Positions 23,332-35,059 of a DNA stretch of 64,000 nt are shown here, one piece after another. A program made the translations under genes and the position numbers. The stretch comes from Sepioteuthis lessoniana (Eukaryota; Mollusca; Cephalopoda; Myopsida; Loliginidae): positions 158,392,749 through 158,456,748 of the forward strand of contig OY757904.1 of NCBI GenBank assembly GCA_963585895.1, read 5' to 3'. The notes beneath the pieces are model-generated. The model had not been told where the DNA came from, did no database searches, and saw only the letters and a list, made by a program, of their open reading frames with translations. Numbering within the stretch: the first letter of the stretch is position 1; each line of letters opens with the position of its first letter.

Positions 23332-25312
23332 ACATACATCATCATCATCATCATGTCACGCCATCAGCACGGATATCCCTGATCCTCTCCCGCCACTCTT
23401 GTCTATCGTCGATCGCTTCCGGTAGGTCTTTAGGGCTACATCCTGTATCGACACAGAGCTGTTGTATGTAGGTTCTAGCAGTTCGTCCTACCTTTACTCG
23501 TCCATGTGAAAGAGTCCACAGGAGTACATCACTTATGAGCACGGCCCTACTTCTCTAGCAGTATCCCGCATGCCTAGTTCATCTAACTTGGATAGTTTTC
23601 GTGATGGGTGGTAAGTGGCCGTACATCTGCTGCTTTGTGGTGTGCTGCCTCCAGGACTTGTTCAATATTGCTTGCAGCATTCTTATGTAGTTTCCGTCAA
23701 GCTTTTTCTCCAGCCGTTTAGTTAGCGTCTATGTAGTGCATCCTTACAGCAGTATCGCTACGACCGCTGCTTGGAAAAAAACAGCGTTTCATTTTATCGG
23801 TCAGGTCTGACTTCCATATGACCGATAGCCTATCAGTAACTGTCCATGCCTTTGCTAGTCACGTGTTGATGTCTTTCTCGGTTGATGAGACACTGCTTCC
23901 TAGGTCGGTGAACTTGTCTATTAGTTTCAGAGAGCTACCATTTAGTGTGGCGATGTCGCCTCTTTGCTTAAAGCACTTATATTCCATCTTGTGTGCATTG
24001 ACATGGAGGCCTATGCCAGCCGCGGCTCGTTCCAGACTATGTTGCAGAGTTTCGGTTTGGGTGTGTGTATTTGCCAGAAGTGCTATGTCATCGGCGTAGT
24101 CTGCGTCCGTAATTTTTTGTGCAGGGTACCTTCTGCTTCTTTCCTTTGTTAGCTTGAAACCGTTTTCTTTCATTTTATCAATAGACGTTCTAAGCACGCA
24201 GTCTAGACAGATGATAAAGAGGTATGGGGCTAATGTGTCTCCTTGCAACACACCTGCTACAATGTCGAAGTAGTCTGTGTCTCCATCTGGGGAGCGAACT
24301 TTTACTTTTGTGTTTCTATATAGCATCATTATGACTGAGACGGTTTCTTTAGGTAGGCCGTAGGCGAGTAGTATTTGTTTCATCTTTCCTTTGTGTATGG
24401 AGTCAAAGGCCTTGGCGAAGTTGACTAATAATATTGTTGCCTCTAGGTTTTTTGCACGTACACCTTCAAGAATTCGACTGATAGTCAAGATTTGTGACAT
24501 CGTGGATCTATTTTTCCGAAAGCCATTTTGGTTCTTCCTAAGTATGTTGTCAATTTTGGGTTCTATGCGGTTGCGTAGTAGAGCATTTTATATCTTGGCC
24601 GCTATGGATGTAAGGGTTATACCTCGGTGGTTCTTGGCTAATCCGGGGTCGCCGTTTTTAGGGAAGGGGAGGACGCATCCCTTTGTCCATCTGTCTATTA
24701 TGTTTTGATTATATACGGCATTTCACTGTCAGAGCAGTATGTCGTCAAATTCTCTAGTCTTCCAAACCTCTGGGGGTATTTCATCGAGTACTGCTACTTT
24801 TCTATTTTTAATTTTTCTTAGTACCAAGTCGAGTTCTTCTTGCGTAAACTGTCCTAGCTTGATGTCTAATTGTTTACTAATAATTCTCGTGATTGGTTCA
24901 TGTGTAAGTTTCGGAGGTTTTCCGAGTAAATTCTCGAAATATTGTTTCCATAGTTGTATTCGTTCTTGTTGGCTGGTAGCTTTCAGTTTAGCTTTCGCAG
25001 TGTTCTTCTTCCCGCTCACTTCATTGACCGTTTGCCATGCAATTCTAGATTGTCTATCTTTGACCGAATCTCTACTCTTATCGATTTGATTTTGTATGTA
25101 TTCTGTTTGTTCTTTTAGGTATATGCTTGCTAATTCATTTTGTGCCTTTTTAAGTTTCAGTGTATTGGTATTGGTTGAATTCTTTGTATTGCATTTGGAG
25201 GCAGTTTTCACATCTGCATGCCTTTTCCTCACCGCTAATGTCTCCCATGGGACTGTAGGTTTAGTTCTTTGTTTAGTTGGTATGCATTCTGCTGCTGCTT
25301 CTGAGTGGGCAT
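23332..25312 (-). pseudogene. RTE-like LINE, copy B (5'-truncated, dead)
   Basis: The minus strand carries frames homologous to the copy at 51374-53086. From upstream to downstream these are a linker block (PTKQRTKPTVPWETLAVRKR), RQSRIAWQTVNEVSGKKN, IPPEVWKTREFDDILL, the RT core with GVLQGDTLAPYLF and YADDIALLANT, SSVSSTEKDINT, and a C-terminal DVLLWTLSHGRVKVGRTART block. The 3' end is a (CAT)n run on the plus strand at 23338-23354. The core is open for 213 codons (23859-24500), but frameshifts separate it from both ends. This copy keeps the canonical QGDTLAP motif that copy C has lost. The endonuclease is missing. Confidence 0.87.
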
Positions 25313-26690
25313 TTTTTTAGAAAAAAAAATACATACATAAAATACAATATTTGACAAAAATACACAAAAAAATAAACAGTGACAGAACTGAACCATTTTT
25401 TATTATTGACACAATTTTAATGCAACTTCAATGGCTTAGACAAACATAGGAAGTGATTATTTTCCTTGATCATTGTTGTCAAATTTCCCTTAGCAAGAAG
25501 TCATTATTTTCTAGACAGAAAACTATCAGAAATACCAAAAAATTGGAAATTTCTGATGAAATGAGCACATATTGTTCTATGATTAAGTAGTATATGAAAG
25601 GGGGCGCAAAAACAGTAAAATATCTCACTTGAGTTCTTTGGTGATCATAACCATGTAGGCTTTATATTTCAGTGCTGATGCAAGAGACAATGTCATTTAT
25701 CCAGTTGTGAGATAAAGTCTATTCAATGAAAAGATAAAAAAGCATGTCTTAATCTTTCAAAGAACAGGAATAAAAGAGACTGTGATGGATTCTCAGGTTT
25801 TCATGTAACCTTGAGGTCTCCAAAGAACCTCCCCCAATCCAAGGGAGACAGCAAATAATACAGATATAAGATTTTGATCTTCACTGTACTCTTTATCCTT
25901 CCAATCCTGAATTTCAATCTCCTTTGGGATAATAACTTAATTACAGTTAAACATCACAATCATCAGTTACGGCTGACCTGTTGCTAATCTGCTTTAAATC
26001 CTGATCATAGGGCTAGTTTTCAGCTCATACTGTTAACATTATTTATTGTGTAATTGTAAATAAAAATAAATCTGTTATTATAATTATATCTCATTTTTCT
26101 TTTTTATCATGTTCATCAGCTGTTGTTAAGGTCAGTTAACTTGATGACAATTTGCTTCTACTGCCTGGGAAGTTAAGATATTTATTGAAAAGTAGTTTGC
26201 CCAAGTCATCACACACCATGGCATGCCAGTGACAAAACCTGTTATCTAGCAAATGGCACATAAGCATGCAAACAAACAAAGCAAATTTATACTACCTGGT
26301 GTTGCTCAAAATAAAAATAGTATACAAAAGTATATTTTGTTAAACAAAAATTTTGCTTCCTGTATAAATTAGATCAGTCTTATTTTCTTCCAAAAAGTTC
26401 CTGTCCCCACCCCATGTAGGGGTGGGGACTGCTGCAAATAATTTTTTTTGCTTTTGAGATGGATTTGATCTTTATGATCAGTTTTAGGCTAACATGTCTC
26501 TAGCATCTCTAAGCATGTTCCTTCTCTTTTTCACACTCCTTGAGGTCAAGGGAATTTACTTGACAATTTTCATCAACATTTGTCTATTAGCCAAAGCGTA
26601 TGTAGGTAGAATGAGTCTTTTATAATTTTTCTACCAGAAATTCCTGTTCTCCCTCAAGAGAAGCATTCCTGTAGATGTATTTGTACTCCA
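25313..26690. other. No gene seen
   Basis: AT-rich. A stretch near 25786-25870 (CAAAGAACCTCCCCCAATCCAAGGGAGACA) loosely resembles 49320-49420, suggesting an old repeat. A perfect GC-rich hairpin lies at 26403-26429. Confidence 0.5.
26403..26429. other. Perfect 11-bp GC-rich hairpin
   Basis: GTCCCCACCCC, loop ATGTA, GGGGTGGGGAC. The arms are perfectly complementary and stand out in AT-rich DNA. It could cruciform, fold in RNA or be a transposon relic. No T-run follows, and this is not a bacterial terminator context. Confidence 0.8.
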
Positions 26691-26696
26691 GTGTAT

Positions 26697-27440
26697 CAAA
26701 AGTTTTGCCATATTTTGGTAATGTGACACCCAAATAGGCAGCTGCAGATGCTTTTACTCAGATTGTGAAGGTGATGAACCACACTAGACTGTGAATTGCT
26801 GAGTTCGCCTGATACTCTCCAAGTGCTACTCACTAGATGAGTATTTATGGCTTGGGGCCATGGCCTTGGAGGCCATGGTTTTAGGCTTACCTGATCATGC
26901 ATGATAGTTGAGGTTGTTGCAATCCAAGCTAAGTTTGTTGAGCCATCTTGTTACAGACCTGTGATTAACTGTGTCTTCACCTTTTGCACAATAAATTTTT
27001 TGGTTGTGTCTGTGGTGTTATAAAGAAAGTAAAGTAGGTGACCTTAGTCGAGGGTGACGTGAAGGTTCCCTTCTCAATAGCTACTTCACCAAAGTGTAGG
27101 GGAGGGTGCTACTCCATTCCCTGGATTGTTCCACTTTACCCTTGATCCTTACCTTATAATGCTGAGTGTTAAGCAAAGTGGCATCAAGTACCATTTTTTG
27201 AGTCTTTGGTATGACTCGACTGGGGATTGAACCCCGATCTCTTGGACCATTGGCGAACACTTTACGCATTTGGCTAATAAAGAAAATTTCATTACATGTT
27301 CATCTGTTCAACTTTCAAATCATTCACAAGTCAAGCAATGAATGTGTCAGTGCACTAACTACCTTGTTACTTCTAACCAAAGCAGGTACTTTCCATAACT
27401 TAAATTTCAAAATTTTCAACTCAACCTTGTAGTAAAACTA
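26697..27440 (-). mobile_element. mariner-derived short element, copy 1 (HTH remnant)
   Basis: The minus strand encodes mariner-type helix-turn-helix blocks: TVNHRSVTRW in the upstream part, then SGKPKTM, and WRVSGELSNSQSSVVHHLHNLSKSI. It ends at THITKIW-like codons that overlap an inverted-repeat motif (26697-26720). The catalytic domain is absent. A SINE (27029-27276) with a 9-bp target-site duplication splits the 5' part, and the homologous upstream DNA resumes at 27286. The second copy at 32241-32752 has the same structure. The right end is approximate. Confidence 0.65.
27029..27276 (-). mobile_element. tRNA-derived SINE, family S2, inserted in mariner copy 1
   Basis: On the minus strand: a degraded box A region, CCAATGGTCC, box B (GGTTCAATCCC), then the S2 body (ACTCAAAAAATGGTACTTGATG and TTAACACTCAGCATTATAAGG) and a short TTTAC tail. 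ATAAAGAAA at 27020-27028 and 27277-27285 is a perfect 9-bp target-site duplication. The SINE is therefore younger than the mariner element it interrupts. Confidence 0.85.
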
Positions 27441-27818
27441 GAATATAGCAGTTCACTAAATTCTTTTATATTTATTTTGGACTTTGTTTTTACTCTACAG
27501 TAATGGTTTGCAAGTTAATCTTACAAGCTATTGGTAGTATGATGTGTTCAGTCTATAAAATATTCATTATATTTTGCCTGATTTGAATTTAAATGAATCA
27601 ATTGTATGATATTTTATTAATGTCAATTGTATTTTCTGATAAAATAAAAACATGGAACTGAAAATATTACTGTAAGGAGGAGGAAATAAACATAATGTGT
27701 TTGTATCTATCAACATTAAAATTCAATTAACAATTAAATGAAAGTTAAATAAAGGTTCAAGAAAGGTTATTAAAGGTTATGAAGCTTCTTAGAAAAGTTT
27801 GGACATAGAATTTATTGA

Positions 27819-28446
27819 GTTTACAGTAAACACATTTTTTAGCCTTAAAATAATCAACCCCAAAAACATAGATAAGAACATTCTAGAAATTTTGGATCAA
27901 AATTGCATTAACATTAAAGTTACACTTTTATATTTTTCAATTAATCAGCTAAAAAACACAAAATAAGAACATTCTAGAAAATTCGGCTCAGAAACTAATT
28001 AACATCAAAATGTTTAGGCTCCAAAATAAATAAGTAATCATACGAATCTGATCGGTCAAGAAATGTCTGTGCGCTTGAATTTTAGGACCCGCTATAAAAC
28101 TAAACAAAATCCTATTTTTGATCCACTTTAGTTCCCAAAAAAGTATAAATAACAATGAATTTAATTAACTAGGCCATTCCACTACCAGACAGAGAGAGGC
28201 AAGGATACACAGGACACAGAACGAAAAAGCATGCGACGTTCTTTTGCCAACTACCGGAACGCGACATGTCACCAAAGATCATACCCCCCCCCCAAAAAAA
28301 ACGCTTGTGTGAACTTAACAAAACAAAAGGCCCATACTTATGGTGACACACATATATACACACACGCATACACATGTATGTAAGTAAAGTCAATTTTTTT
28401 ATCCTTTTTACTATAGACACATTGATTCAAAAGACTTTCCCAACAT

Positions 28447-28481
<35 letters not shown>

Positions 28482-28525
28482 GTTGAACAAATCATTTTTT
28501 ATTGAACTGGCCATAACTGTGTTTT

Positions 28526-28582
<57 letters not shown>

Positions 28583-28785
28583 AAATGAACGTTGTATTTT
28601 GATTATTCTTAGCATGTTTATTATGATTATTAAATTGCTTGTTTCTTAATATTTGTTGTCATGTTCCATTTGTTTACGTACTTGTAAAATTTGTGTTGTA
28701 TTTGTGTAAACAAAACTTGAAAATAACTCCTATAAACTACAGAAAATACTTTCCAGTTACCTTGTTTAAAAATGAAAATTTGTGT
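27819..28785 (+). mobile_element. LTR, family L2, copy 1
   Basis: Homologous to the bounded solo LTR at 41426-42256 through ACACATTTTTT, repeated AGAACATTCTAGAAA, ACCAATCAGC-like, a TATA box (AGTATAAATAAC near 28143) and GTTGTATTTGTG near the 3' end. Two (CA)n microsatellites have expanded inside it. The ends are diverged and approximate, and no target-site duplication was found. Confidence 0.6.
28449..28580. repeat. Two (CA)n microsatellites
   Basis: (CA)n at 28449-28477 and 28527-28580, both inside the L2 LTR. The minus-strand Cys-Val repeat frame is an artefact. Confidence 0.95.
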
Positions 28786-29027
28786 CTCTCTGAGATACAA
28801 ACCAGAAAATGTTTTTGATACCTGACAATAATCTTTTAGAGACCAAGAAATTAAGAGTGTATGTACATGAAAGAATTATCTTACTAACTAATTCTCATGT
28901 TGGTCATGACACTGTTTGAGAGCTCAAAAATTTTTCTTGAATATTTTTTATCTAAGAAGTTTGGTCTCCGTTTCATTCAACAAGGTCAAAAGATTACCAT
29001 GGTTACGCATTCCTTTTAGCGTTTTAC

Positions 29028-29490
29028 CTTTTTTTGACAATGTAACATTTTTTTTTACAATGGAATGCTATTTTAAAATTTTTTGACAATTTGACAATGT
29101 AACCTTTTTCTAATAATATTTTTTGACAATGTAACAATTTTAAAAATATTTTGTGACAGTTTATTAATTTAAAAATATAGAAATATAAAAATATTTTGTG
29201 TCATTTTAATAATATAAAGATATAAAAATATTTTTAATTTTAATATTATAATTATCTTTAATTTGTTTTTTTAATTTTTTGACTATGTGAACAATATAAC
29301 ATAATTTTTTAAAATATTTTTGACGACGCAACGTTTTTTTAAAAATTTTTTTACAATATAACAATGTAATGTTTTTTGCTTATGCTTTTTTCCCAATGTA
29401 ACAATATGATTTTTTAATGTTTTTTACAATGTAACAATGCAATATTTTTTTTTCTTTGACAATGTAACATTATTTAAAAAATATTTTTGT
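29028..29490. repeat. Degenerate tandem repeat of TTTGACAATGTAACA
   Basis: The core TTTGACAATGTAACATTTTT or close variants recurs about eight times (for example near 29035, 29092, 29130, 29460), separated by A/T-rich spacers of variable length with TTTTAAAAATATTTT. It looks like an eroded satellite or a replication-slippage product. Confidence 0.55.
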
Positions 29491-30455
29491 TGCAACATGG
29501 CTCTGGGCTTATACCCAGCTGAAACTGATTTGTTGGTTGTCTTATCTGCTGCTTCAGAAAATATATCTAAATATTTTTTAGCTGGGTCCTGCTTTTATCT
29601 GACTGCTCCTAATTCAGTTTCCATAGCAACAAGGCTGGTCACAGACAGGTGGTAAAACACTTTAGCTAAGGGCCGACACTTGAACAGTTCTCATATCACA
29701 AGTCCTTAAATTTTCTACATTTGTGACCCTGTGTTAGACTAAAATAATATACAAAATAACCATTTTTACTTGTGCTCTATCCTACCAAAGGAAATCTTCT
29801 CAAAAATGTTTAATCCTTGGCATACTGCAGTGACTGAGGGAGCAAATAGTTGGTGAGAAAGGATTTGAACATACCATTTTTCCACAAGATCCTTAACTAC
29901 CCGATCAATTGTAGCAAAAGGTTGCTACCTCATTGTTGATCTTGTTAGGGACTGATGAAAACCACTTTAAGAGGAAGAACTAAAGTTATTTACAAACTTC
30001 CTTTGTTAATGCATTGACCAGTTAAATTCCTGCAATTTTTTTCTCACTCATCTAGCCTGTGAACAAATACAACAGTGGAATTTAAATAGTTGGTAAATGC
30101 AGGAAAAGGAGTTCAACAAATTACAGGTTTTTAGCTTGTGTAGTTAATGTGAATGAGATAAAATTTTGTTTGCCCAAATCTGTAAATTAGAAGTTAGACT
30201 AGAAATTGCTTAAAACTACATTGATATATTAACAATAAATAAGATTAGGTTTGCATCTATTTGCTCACTTCTCTATTAGGTCAAGTAAAGCTACACAAGA
30301 GATCACCCCCCCCCACCCGCATAGTCAGGCATTTTAAATTCTTTCACTCATATCTTTATAGAATAACAAGTGAAAACTGTATAGGAGTTCTGTAGTGTTC
30401 TTATTTTCCTTTTTTTTGCTAAACTTATTTTCAATGTTTTAGGTTTGGTTTGGTT
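29491..30455. other. No gene seen
   Basis: AT-rich DNA. One 72-residue frame (29437-29655) begins in the repeat above and has no recognisable domain. A C-rich run is at ~30306. Confidence 0.5.
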
Positions 30456-30690
30456 TGATTTCTTTGTGTAATGGCATATCAACCTTCATGGGTTATTTAA
30501 TGCCAAAGCCATCTTTCTTGAAGAACAGCAGTGATGCTATTTAACCCATAGCTGGGAGGAACAGGGGGTTCATACCTTTCCCAAGGGTATTTGTCCGAAA
30601 GTGAACATAATAGCGCGACAGGAATTTGAACTCATGTACTATGATCCCATAGTCCAGTGCTTTAACCATTACACCACAAGGACACCCCCT
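30456..30690 (-). mobile_element. tRNA-derived SINE, family S3, copy 1
   Basis: On the minus strand: GGGTGTCCTTGTGGTGTAATGG (box A) and a box B-like GAGTTCAAATTCC, then CTCCCAGCTATGGGTTAAAT, GATGGCTTTGGCATTAAAT and an AAATCAAA tail. A plus-strand copy lies at 34488-34729. The body differs from S1 and S2. Confidence 0.75.
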
Positions 30691-30794
30691 TTCAATGTTT
30701 TACATGTCATGTCTATTATTATCATGTTGCATGCAAGTTTATTCTTGTTTTCCAAAATCATTACCATCAAGATCCTCAAGGTGTGCTGACAGCA

Positions 30795-31150
30795 TAAATT
30801 CCTTTGACTCTCTCTCACATCTGTCCCTATGAGTCATCTCTGTTAGTAAATCTTCTAGATGGCATCCTGTATCTGCACAGAGCTGATGAATGTAAGTCTT
30901 TGCTGGTCAGCCAACATCGGTGTGTCCATGTGTAAGAGTTCATAGTTGAATATTGCTTATGAGTTTGTCCTTATTTCACCAGCAGCGTTCAACAGGACTT
31001 GTTCATCTTACTTTGATGGTTTGTGAAATGGAAAGTAAGAAGCTATACAGCTGCTGGTTTGTAGGGTGCTGTTTCCAGGATTTGTTCCAAACAGCATGCA
31101 GCATCCTTGTGTAAACTGAATGTTATTGTTTGTTAAACATTTTGTTCAGT
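30795..31150 (-). pseudogene. RTE-like LINE, copy D (old 3' fragment)
   Basis: A degraded match to the last ~110 codons of copies A-C. On the minus strand the nucleotide blocks for YIHQLCADTGCHLED, the D-x-L-I-S-N-I segment and the HPTNQQLY segment can be followed, with many substitutions and no usable frame. It is the oldest copy in the window. The (ATG)n tail is lost. Confidence 0.6.
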
Positions 31151-31477
31151 CTCTAAGTTGTCATTTAATATTTATCTTCTTCGCTTACAATGCTTTCAAT
31201 TTGATCAAGCAAAGATTATTCAATGGATATTTCATATATAAAGAATGAAACATTCACAAGGGAATGAAATAGAATTTAACACTGATTGTTCAATTACCAA
31301 AGAACATTCTTTCATTTCCCCTTTGCATGTCTGAATCTTCTTGATAATTATTTTCGCTGGTAACTTCATTAAATATTTTAGGAGGTACACTTATCTTCAG
31401 AGGAAATGAAATTGGTAAACTGCCTTCATATCCTGAACAAAGCTGGTAATGCTCTTGAGAATTCATTTGTTCTCTCC

Positions 31478-31637
31478 CAGATATGAGTAAATAGTTGGGC
31501 AGACTGGATTCTTTAACTTTGGCTTGGCAACCATTCTAGGAGAAGGAAAACTCTGAATTCAAATCAGCAGTACTCAGCTTAAAAATTGACCTTGCATCAC
31601 ATTCTGACTGTGGTGGAAGGGTCAGGTAAATATAAAG
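31478..31637 (+). mobile_element. SINE S1, 5'-truncated old copy
   Basis: Matches the S1 body only (ATAGTTGGGCAGACTGG, ATTCTAGGAGAAGGAAAACTC, AAAAATTGACCTTG, GGTAAATATA). The tRNA-like head is missing. It directly abuts the S2 copy that follows. Confidence 0.7.
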
Positions 31638-31875
31638 TAAAGTTGGCGAGCTTAGTTTGGGGTGACCCAAAGGCTCTCTTTTCAATAGCTACAACACCGA
31701 GGTGCAGGGGAGGGCACTACCCTGGATTACTCCACTTTACCTTTACCTTATAACACTGAGTGTTAAGCAAGGCAACATCAAGTACCATTTTTTTAAGTCT
31801 TTGGTATGACTCGACCTGGGATTGAACCCCGGTCTCCCAGACCATTGGCAAACACTCTGCTCATTAGGCCAATGT
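31638..31875 (-). mobile_element. SINE S2, minus copy of a head-to-head pair
   Basis: An S2 unit on the minus strand with box B GGTTCAATCCC and the complete body. Its tRNA-like head faces the S2 copy at 31963, about 90 bases away. Confidence 0.8.
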
Positions 31876-31962
31876 TCCAGGTAAATATATATTCTATTAA
31901 ATCTGACAATATATTTTTAGTCACTTCAGCGAGAATTCCCATATATATATAAAGAAATTAAT

Positions 31963-32217
31963 TAATGGTTAGAGTGTTCACCAATGGCCCAGGAAATCGG
32001 GGTTCAATTTCAGGTTGAGTCCTACCAAAGACTCAAAAAATGGTACTTGATCTCTCCTTGCTTAACACTCAACATTATAAGGTAGGGATCAAGGGTAAAG
32101 TGGAGCAATCCAGGGAAAGGAGTAGCACCCTCCCCTACACCTCGGTGTAGTAGCTATCAAAAAGGGAGCCTTTGGATCATCCTTGACTATAGTTGCCAAC
32201 TTTACTTACTTTACTTA
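31963..32217 (+). mobile_element. SINE S2, plus copy of a head-to-head pair
   Basis: Box A (TGGTTAGAGTGTTCA at 31965), a box B-like GGGTTCAATTTC, the full S2 body and a TTTACTTACTTTAC tail. With the preceding copy it forms an inverted repeat of roughly 240-base arms. Confidence 0.8.
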
Positions 32218-32240
32218 ATTGTAAATATACTTGGATGTGG

Positions 32241-32752
32241 CAAAAGTTTTGAAATATTTTGGTAGCATGAGGCACAATTTGGTATCTCTCTCTGTCCAAT
32301 GTGAGATGCCAAATTTGCCAGATTCTCTCCAAGTGTTTCTCAGGGGATTTGTCTCTATGGTTTGGAGCACAGCCTCAGAATCTATGATTTTAGACCTACC
32401 TGACTTTATCTGATCATCAAGTTTCTTGTGACCTAAGCAAAATTTCTTCAACCATTTGGTTATTGTCCTCAGATCAAATGTACTTTCACCTTTTGCACAT
32501 TGTTTTTGGCTATTTCTGTGGTATTATGGCCCAATTTGAACTCATAAAACAAGTTTCCAAATTAGATTATATTACATGTTCACCTGTGCAGCTTTTAAAT
32601 CACACATGGAGTGAAGCTATATAGAACATGTCAGCACACCAACTATTGTAATACTACTTAGTACAGTAGGTACTTTCCACAGTTTGAACAACTTCAATTA
32701 TGTGAGATATGCATTGCAGACTATCCCGTACCAAAATATTGCAAAACCTTTG
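32241..32752 (-). mobile_element. mariner-derived short element, copy 2
   Basis: Inverted repeats at 32241-32264 and 32729-32752 match at 22 of 24 positions when one is reverse-complemented. The minus strand encodes KLDDQIKSGRSKIIDSEAVL and WRESGKFGISHW, the helix-turn-helix part of a mariner transposase, and stops inside the left inverted repeat. The catalytic domain is absent. It is structurally the same as copy 1 at 26697, so both look like offspring of one internally deleted element. Confidence 0.7.
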
Positions 32753-34487
32753 ACTAACACGGTTTTTCAAGCAGTTGTATTTTTTAAAAACTGTAATTTG
32801 TTTAATCTGGTTGTTTCCCTGTCCGTTTTTTTATGACAATGGTGTTTTGTAAGTTTTGAGAAACCCATTTTATGAACTTAAAAAATTTATTAATCAATTG
32901 TTAAGTCCACTTTTCTATGGAAAAAATAATAATTCCCTGAATAATAATAGGTTTCTATTTATAACAACCAATTGTTTGCTTCAGAGAAATGAAATAAATT
33001 CACACAATTTCTTTATAACATGTAATTTTCATTCTTGTCTTCCAATGTAAAAAAGACATTAATTATTCAGTTTCTCTTTTCACCCTGTGATTAGTGAGCA
33101 AATATTTTACTTGTTGATGACCATTTACTTGGCAACAAGAAAATGTTTTTGTACATTAAGTTCTTTTATTTCAGATCTATAGATAGTTAATCTATATACA
33201 TTAAATATGACAGATTAATCTTCCCCAGTGAAAAAGATAATTTTCTGATTAAAATATTCCCCTTCTCTTAAAAATTCCATTTCATAAAAAATCGAAAAGA
33301 TCTTTCCATTATTAATAAGGAAAATATTATTCTAGAATGAAAAGAAAAAAAGAAACAGCTGCCATGTTTTTAAGTCACTATGTTTCATCTGATCGCTAAA
33401 GTTAATATTTCAGTATTTTCTTATGTAGGGAATTTTGACACTTGTTTTTTTTAAAATAGAATCCCATGTATACATGTAAGCAAGGACAAAAACTCTCTGG
33501 TCCCTATAAAAGATTACTGACAACCCTCTTCTTTGAAGTCATGGTGAGGTACTATTTTGGGGTTGGATTTCCCTTGACCAGGATTTCTTTGTTTTTTTCT
33601 GCATTCTGAGAAGAGACAAAAACATGAATGAGGGAAATACCATAGTCTACTGCCAGATCAAATGCTAAGGTGTTGGTTTGCACCAAAGTTAAACATACCT
33701 GAATTTATCAAATTTAAAAAAAAGCACAAGTAAATTTTTTCTGAAAACATGTTATATATATCTTATATTTTATGCTATATTCAAACTGCTTATAACACAA
33801 GTAGGATCCATTAAACAAATATGTCAAAATGACATGGCAAATATTAATCATGAGGGAAAAAATGAAACAATAATTTGTATTTCAGTTGTGAGTACATTTA
33901 AACTTAGTACAGTATTCCTCGACTTTATGTTGTTTTTACCCACATAAAATTCACCTTTATGTTATTTTTCAAGACTAAATTTCAGTTTAATGAACATCAT
34001 TATGTCTGATATTATGTCCCTCAACAACATTACCACTATCATAATGAAAGGATGTGAAATAAATAAATTTTACTTTTAAAATATATTTCAAATAAATAAA
34101 AGAAGAAAAAAATAGCCATTAAAATACAAGAAGTTAAAAGAAATTCAAAATGCAATAAAAATGTATTTACAATAAATGAAATATTTCCATTGAAAAATTG
34201 AAAACAAAATTCTTTAAAAAATTTGTCTAAAATTTGTTTTTATTGTTTTTGAAAGTTTCGAGATAGTTATATTGTTTTAATAGTTATCTACACTTGTTTT
34301 ATTGTATTTCTTCTCTTTTTAAAGCATCATGACTGGATTCTACTAAAAACTGAGTAATGCCTTCTGGAACCAAATTACAATGTTTGGAACCAATTCATGA
34401 CTAAATTGCAGCAGTACTTATTCTTGTCCATTGATTTATCCTAATTTCCTCCCTCTTCTGCTTAGCATCAATCATTTTCTCCATTAA
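32753..34487. other. No gene seen
   Basis: AT-rich sequence with scattered short frames and no recognised repeat or domain. Confidence 0.5.
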
Positions 34488-34729
34488 CAAATGGGGAATA
34501 TCTGTGGTGTGATGGTTAACGTGCTGGTCTGCTTGATTGTAGTAAACAAGTTTGAAATCAAATCATATAATTATTTTCACTTTTGGATGAATACTTTTGG
34601 GAAAGATATGAACCCCCTTATTCCTCCCAGCTATGGGTTAAATAGTATAACAACTATTCTTTTACAAAGATGGCTTTGGCACTAAATAAGCTATGAAGAT
34701 TGAAATGCCATTAAATAAAGAAATCAAAG
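34488..34729 (+). mobile_element. tRNA-derived SINE, family S3, copy 2
   Basis: GTGGTGTGATGGTTAACGTG gives box A. Box B is eroded (AAGTTTGAAATCAAATC). The S3 body CTCCCAGCTATGGGTTAAAT, GATGGCTTTGGCACTAAAT and the AAATAAAGAAATCAAAGA tail are clear. Confidence 0.72.
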
Positions 34730-35059
34730 AGTACATTTCCAGTTGCTTATGCCTAAAGTAATTTAAAAAGGTCTGTTTTTCACTTGAAATTTGGCTTTTG
34801 TGATACACGTTATGAAATTTTCAAAATATGGCTTGAGACTATATTTGGGGGCTGATATAAGGAATGTTATTCATACTACAGTTGCAAATCTTAAAAGATT
34901 ACTCAAAACATTTTGTTCATTTTTGTTTTGCATAACTTTATTAATACAAACAAATTTTGATCCTATTGTTGTTTTATTCAGATCTTATGGAAATGAAAAT
35001 GAGCAAATTTGTCAGTTTATAAATAAAAAATTGGTTAATTTCTAAATTTATTATCTTAA

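Noticed and set aside
11934-25312. Segmental duplication containing L1 repeat plus LINE
   Set aside because: The two places have the same order, but the sequences between L1 and LINE are unrelated, so the insertions look independent.
25786-25960. Repeat shared with 49320-49440
   Set aside because: Some words are shared, but I could not follow a convincing alignment by eye.
28338-28577. Cys-Val repeat protein on the minus strand
   Set aside because: It is the translation of (CA)n microsatellites inside an LTR.
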